From Lachnoclostridium sp. UBA3320 (GTDB lineage Bacteria > Bacillota > Clostridia > Lachnospirales > Lachnospiraceae): a DNA stretch of 38,685 nt. Shown piece by piece: positions 17,623 to 23,747 of this stretch. The notes under the pieces were generated by a model. The model was not told the origin of the DNA. It worked only from the letters and a program-made list of their open reading frames with translations, and searched no databases. The stretch lies in the NCBI GenBank assembly GCA_002361175.1, contig DESG01000121.1, positions 1-38,685 of the forward strand, written 5' to 3'. Each line of letters opens with the position of its first letter. Position 1 is the stretch's first letter. The position numbers and the translations under genes are program-made.

Positions 17623-19482
17623 CTAATCTAAATGAAAAAGATAGTGCATATTATTATTTTTTCCTTTAAGCATTGTATGAATATCTTCAATTAAATAAGC
17701 AGCCGATAAAGACTGTTGGTACATATCATTATCGGTACACCAAACATTGCCCTCTTTCACAGCCTTAAAATCCGCCAAAAGTTCACATTTATCAAGAAGT
17801 TCTTTTATATTAGAAACACCACCATCTATAGAACTGTTATAAATCAAAAAGTCTGCATCTTTTGCCCCAGCATAAAATTCTTCTATCTGCATATTTATAG
17901 TAGAACGTTTTGTTTTATCATCTCCTATATTGTCAAAAATGTATTTTCCCCCTGCAAGCTCTATCATCTTTGGAATATAATCTGATGACTGGCGCACTTG
18001 TGCCATACCATTAGAAGTAATAAAAAAAAACGCTATTGTTTTATTTATTTTTTCATGTGTACTCACTTTTTGAACAATGTCCGTCTGTTCTGCAAATATT
18101 TTTTGTGCTTCATCTTCTTTTCCAAGCAATGCTCCATAAAATTTAACCCATTCTGCTCTGCCAAGGGGATGCGGCTCATAACTGGAATAATCTATCATAA
18201 CTGGAATGCCAAAACTTTCTAGCTTTTCTATTACTTCAGGAGAATGAGAAATCATCATATTTTCTATTGCAAGTTCACAGTTTTTTGAAGCAATCAATTC
18301 ATAATCTGGTCTGTTATATTTTCCTGCATAGAGAATATCTCCCTTTTCCATCGCAGTTTTAGCGTCTTCAATATGCCAGCCGTCCTCTTTTTGCCCAGAA
18401 AAAGTAATTGCATCAAGTCCATTTAACTTACTAAAGATATCCATTGCTGATGACGCTACCAGATAGATATCTTTTACAGGACGCTTTAGTGCCACAGTTT
18501 TGTTATTCTGTGGCACTTCTTTATCTTCTGGCACAATTAAAAATTGTGTTCCATCCATTGTTGTAAGCATAGTATAGCCGTACTTATAGTAGTCAACCGT
18601 AAAATTTTTGGCATATTTTAATGGCATACTTTTTTCATAAGTTAACGCAGTCTGTTCCTCTTTTTTTATTGTATCTAGGTGAAATGTCAATTTATATTCC
18701 ACTTCATGAGGCTTGCTCATTGCTACAGTATCGCCAATAACATCAATTGGTTCATCAAACTTAACTACAGGTATCTCAAATATAGAATTGCCATCTGTAT
18801 TAATTGGAAGATACTTTTCTCCATCCACTACCATATAATCATAATTAGGACTGTTCCACTGTACTGTTGCTGTTATATTGTCATCTGTTACATTAATTGT
18901 TACAGGAGAAAGAATTTCTGCTTTTCCACTTCCGCCTTCAAATGTAATATCAATGCTGTAAGTGCCATTCTCTATATTATCTGTATTTGTTTCTAATGGA
19001 ACAGGATTAGAAACACTGACTTTGTGGTCATACCACTGTCCCTTAGTTCCAACTAGCGCTAAATCAAATTCTTTTTCAAGATATGGAACAGGTACATCAA
19101 AGCCATAGACCTCTTCGGTCATGCCATCGCTATATGTAACAGTGTCCTCTGTTGGTAAAAGAATTTCTGCTCCTTCTTTTTCTGCATCTTTAGCCAGTCC
19201 CAGATAGAGATTTAAAATTTTTTTTGAAACAAGGGAAATGTGAATTGTCATTTCGCCATTTTTTACTGTAAGTTTTCCTTTGCCATCACAAGTTTCATTT
19301 ACACGAAACATACTACTGTCTGTTTTAAATTCTGCAGTATATATTCCATCTGACAATTCGTTTTCTGATGATATATCCGATGAGATGTCTAACGACACAT
19401 CTGATGAAATGTCTTTATTGCCGCAACTGGTAAATAGCATTACAGATAATAGTACAATAGTAAACACACTTTTTTTATTCAT
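17623..19482 (-). CDS. Lipoprotein substrate-binding protein with two extra N-terminal domains (BtuF-like)
   Basis: 619 residues, about twice the size of BtuF. A signal peptide ends in MLFTSCGN, giving a lipid-anchored Cys20. A Ser/Asp-rich linker with repeated DISSD follows. Next come two beta-rich domains, about residues 45-165 and 170-280, each starting with a DGIY/NGTY turn (LSDGIYTAEF, ENGTYSIDIT). These resemble NEAT-like or other surface ligand-binding Ig folds; that call is tentative. The last about 300 residues are a type III periplasmic-binding domain (KDIYLVASSAMDIFSKLNGL, GIPVMIDYSSYEPHPLGRAE). The ATG at 19482 is favoured over a GTG three codons upstream by spacing to AAGGA. It should deliver corrinoid, or possibly another tetrapyrrole, to BtuCD. 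Confidence 0.8.
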   Translation of the reverse strand: MNKKSVFTIVLLSVMLFTSCGNKDISSDVSLDISSDISSENELSDGIYTAEFKTDSSMFRVNETCDGKGKLTVKNGEMTIHISLVSKKILNLYLGLAKDAEKEGAEILLPTEDTVTYSDGMTEEVYGFDVPVPYLEKEFDLALVGTKGQWYDHKVSVSNPVPLETNTDNIENGTYSIDITFEGGSGKAEILSPVTINVTDDNITATVQWNSPNYDYMVVDGEKYLPINTDGNSIFEIPVVKFDEPIDVIGDTVAMSKPHEVEYKLTFHLDTIKKEEQTALTYEKSMPLKYAKNFTVDYYKYGYTMLTTMDGTQFLIVPEDKEVPQNNKTVALKRPVKDIYLVASSAMDIFSKLNGLDAITFSGQKEDGWHIEDAKTAMEKGDILYAGKYNRPDYELIASKNCELAIENMMISHSPEVIEKLESFGIPVMIDYSSYEPHPLGRAEWVKFYGALLGKEDEAQKIFAEQTDIVQKVSTHEKINKTIAFFFITSNGMAQVRQSSDYIPKMIELAGGKYIFDNIGDDKTKRSTINMQIEEFYAGAKDADFLIYNSSIDGGVSNIKELLDKCELLADFKAVKEGNVWCTDNDMYQQSLSAAYLIEDIHTMLKGKNNNMHYLFHLD

Positions 19483-19498
19483 ATAAATCACATCCTTG

Positions 19499-20701
19499 TT
19501 AATTATTTATTACGTCTGCTGTATGTTTTACATAAAGTTTCTGAATTGCCTTAATAGAGCCAAGACCAGTAACTTGCACATCAACGCTGTCAAAATTACC
19601 AGAATTATTAAATACACTAAGCCATGAATCTTCATCGTCACCTGCCATATCATTGTTAGCATGGTCGCCTGCTACTACCATAAGTGGACGAAGAATTACT
19701 TTCTTATACCCTGCCTGTGCTATTGCATCCATAACTGCATCACAAGATGTTTCCTCTGGTTCTCCCTCTACTGTACCAATAAACACATTATCATATTTTA
19801 ATGCTTTCATTTGTGACTGCATCTGACTATATGAAACTTTAGCTGTATGCGAAGTGCCATGTCCCATAAATACAAATGCAACACTATCTTTCTTTGCTTC
19901 GTTTAAATTATTATATCCTGCATCTTTTACAGCTGCTTTTGTAAGTGCCTTTGCAACTGTCTTTTTATCAGTATTAATTGAACTTGCATCTGTACCCACT
20001 TCACCTAAAAGCGGCTCTGCAATTTTTAATGTTTCAAACTGGCTTTTGTATGTTTGAGCTATCCCTACAAGTTCATCATATTCTGCACCATGCATAAGAT
20101 GAGTAGGCTGTATCACTAAATTCTTTACTCCATTGGCAACTGCACGCTCCATTGCCTGTTGCATATTGTCAATAAATTCTTCATCACGAGCCTGTATGTG
20201 ATTAATAATAATCTGTGCAGTAAAAGCTCTTCTTACAGACCAGTTAGGATTAGCCTTTTGTATCGCATCTTCAATTCCTTTAATATCCTCAACACGGCTG
20301 TTATTAAAAGAAGTTCCAAAACTGGCTACTAATATTTCATTTTCTCCAATATCATCTTGATTTAGTGGATTGTCTTTAGATGCATCACCAGTATCTCTAC
20401 CAAAGTAATCTGAGTCTGCATTTTCTCCCTCAACCAGTTCTTTCTGCTCATCTGTAAGTGCGTCCCAAGCTTCTTTCGCCTTTGCACATTGCTCGTCAGT
20501 ATTATCTGTCCTTTCCTGTACATAAATTGCATCAATCAATTCGGCTACTTTAGATGGTTCTGCTACCTTGACGGATTCAGATGATGGCTCTGTTGTTTTT
20601 GTTGTTTCAGATGGTTTTGCTGCTTTTTCTGAACAACCTGTAAATAATAGTGAACAGGTTATAATTCCAGTTAATAAAGTGGTAATTAATTTTTTCTTCA
20701 T
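19499..20701 (-). CDS. cbiK: Lipoprotein-anchored sirohydrochlorin cobaltochelatase (CbiK)
   Basis: 400 residues. The C-terminal about 280 residues are CbiK: EILVASFGTSFNNSRVED, QPTHLMHGAEYDEL, and the metal and catalytic residues His281 (FMGHGTSH), the Glu in VEGEPEETS, and His347 (VVAGDHANND). Unlike cytosolic CbiK (about 260 residues), it begins with a signal peptide ending LLFTGCS (lipidated Cys23), a Thr/Ser/Pro/Lys linker and a small helical segment at about 50-95. It should therefore sit outside the membrane. It is the first gene after the riboswitch. Cobalt insertion outside the cell would be odd for biosynthesis, so cobalt or tetrapyrrole handling linked to the adjacent transporter is possible. 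Confidence 0.85.
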   Translation of the reverse strand: MKKKLITTLLTGIITCSLLFTGCSEKAAKPSETTKTTEPSSESVKVAEPSKVAELIDAIYVQERTDNTDEQCAKAKEAWDALTDEQKELVEGENADSDYFGRDTGDASKDNPLNQDDIGENEILVASFGTSFNNSRVEDIKGIEDAIQKANPNWSVRRAFTAQIIINHIQARDEEFIDNMQQAMERAVANGVKNLVIQPTHLMHGAEYDELVGIAQTYKSQFETLKIAEPLLGEVGTDASSINTDKKTVAKALTKAAVKDAGYNNLNEAKKDSVAFVFMGHGTSHTAKVSYSQMQSQMKALKYDNVFIGTVEGEPEETSCDAVMDAIAQAGYKKVILRPLMVVAGDHANNDMAGDDEDSWLSVFNNSGNFDSVDVQVTGLGSIKAIQKLYVKHTADVINN

Positions 20702-20740
20702 TTTTTCCTCTTTTCCCTCATAATGAATGAGTATTTTGAA

Positions 20741-20790
20741 AATATAAAAAATCCTTCACTATAACATAAACGCCGTTACAGTAAAGGATT
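20741..20790 (-). terminator. Riboswitch-linked intrinsic terminator ahead of cbiK
   Basis: On the minus strand a 16-base stem, AATCCTTTACTGTAAC with GTTATAGTGAAGGATT, pairs fully with two G-U wobbles and is followed by TTTTTTATATTTT. It lies between the cobalamin aptamer and cbiK, as expected for transcriptional control by the riboswitch. Confidence 0.85.
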
Positions 20791-20903
20791 TACACACAAA
20801 ATAAGCCCACAAAACACACCTGTACAAACAAAATTTTACAATGCTTCTGCAAGTTTAAACGTACAACCAGTTACTCGTGGTCTGAAACAAACGTTTCTGT
20901 ACA

Positions 20904-21082
20904 ACACACAGGCAGGTCTCCCGGCTTATAGATCATCACATCAGCCATCTTCCCAGTTTCCCAGTGATATAATCGGCTTCTATTCCCTAATTACGGTGAC
21001 GAGTTCGTACAGGATTTGCACCTGTTTCCCTTTTCACCAAAACCAATGTCTAATTACTTACATTGTTTTGACACCTGTATGT
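20904..21082 (-). ncRNA. Cobalamin riboswitch aptamer
   Basis: The minus strand carries the conserved core AAAAGGGAAACAGGTGCAAA, then a CGTCACCGTAAT segment, and the B12 box AGCCGGGAGACCTGCC. The outer P1 stem is a nine-pair helix between ACATACAGG (21082-21074) and CCTGTGTGT (20912-20904). It lies between the operon promoter and cbiK and heads the entire cobalamin uptake and synthesis operon. Binding of adenosylcobalamin is expected to favour the downstream terminator. Confidence 0.95.
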
Positions 21083-21108
21083 TATATATTCAATTATTAA
21101 TTAGTGCA

Positions 21109-21136
21109 AGTATATCACATATTTTTTTTATGTCAA
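21109..21136 (-). promoter_or_regulatory. Sigma-A promoter of the cobalamin operon
   Basis: On the minus strand a perfect -35 box TTGACA (21136-21131) and a -10 box TATACT (21114-21109) are separated by 16 bases. Transcription would begin near 21100, just ahead of the riboswitch. Confidence 0.85.
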
Positions 21137-21167
21137 GAATCTTTTTTTGAGTTTCTTCATTTAATGC

Positions 21168-21219
21168 AAAAACAGCGAGCAGGATATCCTGAAATTTCTG
21201 AAATCTGTTTGCTGTTTTT
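21168..21219. repeat. Inverted repeat with A/T flanks between divergent promoters
   Basis: AAAAACAGC at 21168-21176 pairs with GCTGTTTTT at 21211-21219, with a further AGCAG/CTG pairing inside. It looks like a terminator hairpin but no gene ends here on either strand: the cobalamin promoter is to its left (minus) and the DUF5131 gene to its right (plus). Role unknown; it may insulate the two units. Confidence 0.4.
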
Positions 21220-21329
21220 ATGTATGTGGAAATAGAGTATACTGTATATGGAAATTTACGAATAATTGAGGTATAATTTTAATATTGGAAGTGGCAGATA
21301 AATTGGAAGTTGTAAAGGAGGTTTTAGAA

Positions 21330-22040
21330 ATGGCAATGTGGAACCCATGGCGTGGCTGCCGTAAATGCAGCGAAGGCTGTTTATACTGTTACATACATAA
21401 AGGCGATTTAAAGCGTGGTATCAATACGGTTGAAATTGTAAAGACAAAGGATTTTGCAAAGCCTGTAGAGACAAAGAAAAATGGTGAATACAAGATAAAA
21501 TCAGGAATTGTCTATCTGTGTTTTTCAACAGATTTTCTCATAGAAGAAGCAGATGGTTGGCGTAATGACTGTTGGCAGATGATAAAGCAGCGGCAGGATT
21601 GCACTTTTCTTTTTCTCACAAAACGCATAGACCGATTTATGGACTGCATTCCCGATGATTGGGGCAAGGGATATGAAAATGTTGTAGTCTGCTGTACTAT
21701 AGAAAATCAGAAAAATGCGGATTATAAGCTTGGCATATTCAAAAAACTGCCCATAAAACATAAATGTATTACCGCACAGCCTTTAATTGAACCAATTAAT
21801 CTTGAAAAATATCTTGATGGCATTGAGCTTGTTGTGGTTGGTGGCGAATCGGATAGAAACGCTCGTCCGCTTGATTACGATTGGGTATTGGATATTAGAG
21901 AGCAATGTATTCATAAAAAGGTCAACTTTGAGTTTCGCCAATGTGGTACACACTTTATAAAAGACGGAAAGAACTACACAATTCAAATAAAAGATTTAAC
22001 TAAGCAAGCAAAACTTGCCAACATTAATTACTCAAAGTAG
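21330..22040 (+). CDS. DUF5131 / phage Gp37-Gp68 family protein
   Basis: 236 residues. The N-terminus MAMWNPWRGCRKCSEGC, continuing LYCYIHKGD, is the signature of this family. It has a cysteine cluster (CxxCxxxCxxC) close to a radical-SAM-like layout. Later blocks are STDFLIEEADGWRNDCW, FLFLTKRIDRF, VVCCTIENQKNADYK, and VVGGESDRNARPLDYDWV. The start at 21330 is chosen because AAAGGAGGTTTTAGAA precedes it. The family occurs in phages and in bacterial chromosomes and has no firmly known function. A TATAAT box lies at 21272-21277. Family call is firm. Confidence 0.85.
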   Translation: MAMWNPWRGCRKCSEGCLYCYIHKGDLKRGINTVEIVKTKDFAKPVETKKNGEYKIKSGIVYLCFSTDFLIEEADGWRNDCWQMIKQRQDCTFLFLTKRIDRFMDCIPDDWGKGYENVVVCCTIENQKNADYKLGIFKKLPIKHKCITAQPLIEPINLEKYLDGIELVVVGGESDRNARPLDYDWVLDIREQCIHKKVNFEFRQCGTHFIKDGKNYTIQIKDLTKQAKLANINYSK

Positions 22041-22106
22041 AAAACAATCTAAGGACTGATTTCTTTGTGCAACCTGATTATCCAGTTGCTTTTAATTTTG
22101 GCAATC

Positions 22107-22143
22107 AAAAAAGAATGGCAGAAATGATATTGCCATTCTTTTC
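22107..22143. terminator. Bidirectional terminator between convergent genes
   Basis: AAAGAATGGCA, a short loop and TGCCATTCTTT, with A-tract and T-tract flanks on both sides. It lies between the DUF5131 gene (plus) and the flavodoxin gene (minus), which converge. Confidence 0.85.
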
Positions 22144-22157
22144 TTACACTTATATAT

Positions 22158-22772
22158 TTAATCCATTAATCCATTAATCCATTTATTAACAGTTTTTTGT
22201 GATGGTATACTATAAAAATTACGTCCATCAAGCCATTTTGTTTGTGATGATATTTTTGCATTTGCTTTTAAGTTATCAGAGCTGTCGCCGACCCCACTGC
22301 TGATAGATGTGCAGAAAGGAACTACAGTTTTTCCACTTAAATTTACATTTTCAACAAGATTGTACACAATATGCGGAGCTTCTCCCCACCATATTGGATA
22401 GCCAATATATACAATATCTGCTGATTTTACAGCCTTTTTAATTGCATTCAAATTGCTTATTTCAGGACGTACCGTGCTTTCAGCAGGGGTTGATGCTGAT
22501 TCATGTTCTTTTGTTACACGACTGTTACTGTCTCCATAATCAAGGTCGTCATCTGTATATGGGTCTGCTGCCTTTATCTCTATCATTCTTCCTTTAGTTT
22601 TGTTCTTAATCCTTCTTGCAGCCCCTCTCGTTGTTCCTGTTCCAGAGAAATAAAGAATTGCAATTTTCTTGTTCTGTTTTGCCTGTACCTTTGCAGTCAT
22701 CATATTTACAGTAGTTAATACCATAGCAAAGACAAGAATAACAGACAATGATTTAATTATTTTGTTTTTCAT
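22158..22772 (-). CDS. Exported flavodoxin-fold protein
   Basis: 204 residues. A signal peptide (MKNKIIKSLSVILVFAMVL, then TTVNMMTAKVQA) precedes a flavodoxin domain with FMN phosphate loop YFSGTGTTRGAARRI and the later blocks VYIGYPIWWGEAPHIVYNL and FCTSISSGVGDS. This matches the flavodoxin_4 type seen in secreted Firmicutes flavodoxins. The start at 22772 uses AAAGGAA nine to ten bases upstream. The signal cleaves at an AxA-like site with no lipobox, so the protein may be released or wall-associated. The redox partner is unknown. It shares no operon with its neighbours. Confidence 0.87.
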   Translation of the reverse strand: MKNKIIKSLSVILVFAMVLTTVNMMTAKVQAKQNKKIAILYFSGTGTTRGAARRIKNKTKGRMIEIKAADPYTDDDLDYGDSNSRVTKEHESASTPAESTVRPEISNLNAIKKAVKSADIVYIGYPIWWGEAPHIVYNLVENVNLSGKTVVPFCTSISSGVGDSSDNLKANAKISSQTKWLDGRNFYSIPSQKTVNKWINGLMD

Positions 22773-23013
22773 AAAACACCATTCCTTTCTGATTTTTGCC
22801 ATTAGTTTATTATAATTTCATTATAAATAAAACAAACTTATATGAGAAGTTCCTAATAGTTTTGCTGTTTATACCATAAAGTAATAACAACCTAATGATA
22901 TTGTGCTGCTTGCGGCGGGTACTTTATTTCAAAATGTACAATTCTCTTGACAGTATGTGCTATACTTATATTAGGTGCATAAATTATATAAGTAGTTAAA
23001 AGAGGTGGTTTTT

Positions 23014-23736
23014 ATTCTAATATATTTGTGTGATGATTCAAAAATTGATATCCTTAGACTTAAACATTATCTTGATATATATGCAGAACAAATGAAAATG
23101 GATTTTGAACTTGTTTCTTTTTCTTCCAGCGAGGAATTGCTTACTGCTTTCAAACAAGCCAGCCAGAAACCAGAACTTATGTTTTTAGATATTTTTATGC
23201 CAAAATTAAGTGGTATGGAAGCAGCAAGACAACTTAGAAATATGTCTTACCAAGGCGGTATTATCTTTACCACTTGTTCAACAGAACATGCTATGGACAG
23301 CTATGAAGTAAGTGCTTTGTATTATCTTCAGAAACCTTATGACCGCAGGCATTTTGAAAATGCCATGTCACGTTGCAGAGCACTACTTTTAAAAGCAAAG
23401 CCCTGCTTTACATTTATCAGTAAGAAAAATGAAATTTCAATACTATATGAGAATATTATATTTTTTGAAACAGGAAAGTCCCATACTATTTTTTTACATA
23501 CCACATCTGGCATATATTCTTTTTATGACACTCTTACGCACATAATAGATTTTTTTAGTAAAGTAGACTGTTTTCTTCCAGTAGGACGCAGCTTTTTAAT
23601 TAACTTAGAACATGTATCTGGACAAATAGAAAATGACTTAGCTATGTCTGATGGCTCTATTGTACAGATTCCTTTACGTAAACGAAAGAAAATTCTTACC
23701 ATTTTAAAGAACTGGCAAAAAGAACCGCTTTTATAA
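23014..23736 (+). CDS. LytTR-family response regulator, probable ATT start
   Basis: 240 residues. The N-terminal receiver domain has the acidic pair LCDDSK, the phospho-acceptor Asp59 in LMFLDIFMPKLSG, and the conserved Lys in YLQKPYDRRHF. The C-terminal LytTR DNA-binding domain is at about 130-238 (ILYENIIFFETGKSHTIFLH, VGRSFLINLEHV). The ribosome binding site AGAGGTGG (23001-23008) sits five bases before ATT (23014) and no ATG is close. The GTG at 23005 lies inside that site, and the TTG at 23026 would cut the first strand. An extended -10 (TGCTATACT, 22958-22966) is upstream. It converges on a hybrid histidine kinase. Family call is certain; the start is a judgement. Confidence 0.88.
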   Translation: MLIYLCDDSKIDILRLKHYLDIYAEQMKMDFELVSFSSSEELLTAFKQASQKPELMFLDIFMPKLSGMEAARQLRNMSYQGGIIFTTCSTEHAMDSYEVSALYYLQKPYDRRHFENAMSRCRALLLKAKPCFTFISKKNEISILYENIIFFETGKSHTIFLHTTSGIYSFYDTLTHIIDFFSKVDCFLPVGRSFLINLEHVSGQIENDLAMSDGSIVQIPLRKRKKILTILKNWQKEPLL

Positions 23737-23747
23737 AAGCGGTTCTT
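23720..23747. terminator. 28-bp perfect palindrome acting as bidirectional terminator
   Basis: AAGAACCGCTTTTA joined directly to its reverse complement. The response-regulator stop codon lies at its centre (23734-23736) and the kinase stop codon at its right edge (23747-23749). It is placed to terminate both converging genes, although its U-tracts are short and lie inside the stem arms. Confidence 0.7.

Noticed and set aside
22158..22185. Tandem CCATTAAT repeats at the 3' end of the flavodoxin gene
   Set aside because: The three short repeats are within codons for the last residues (KWINGLMD) and do not extend outside the gene.
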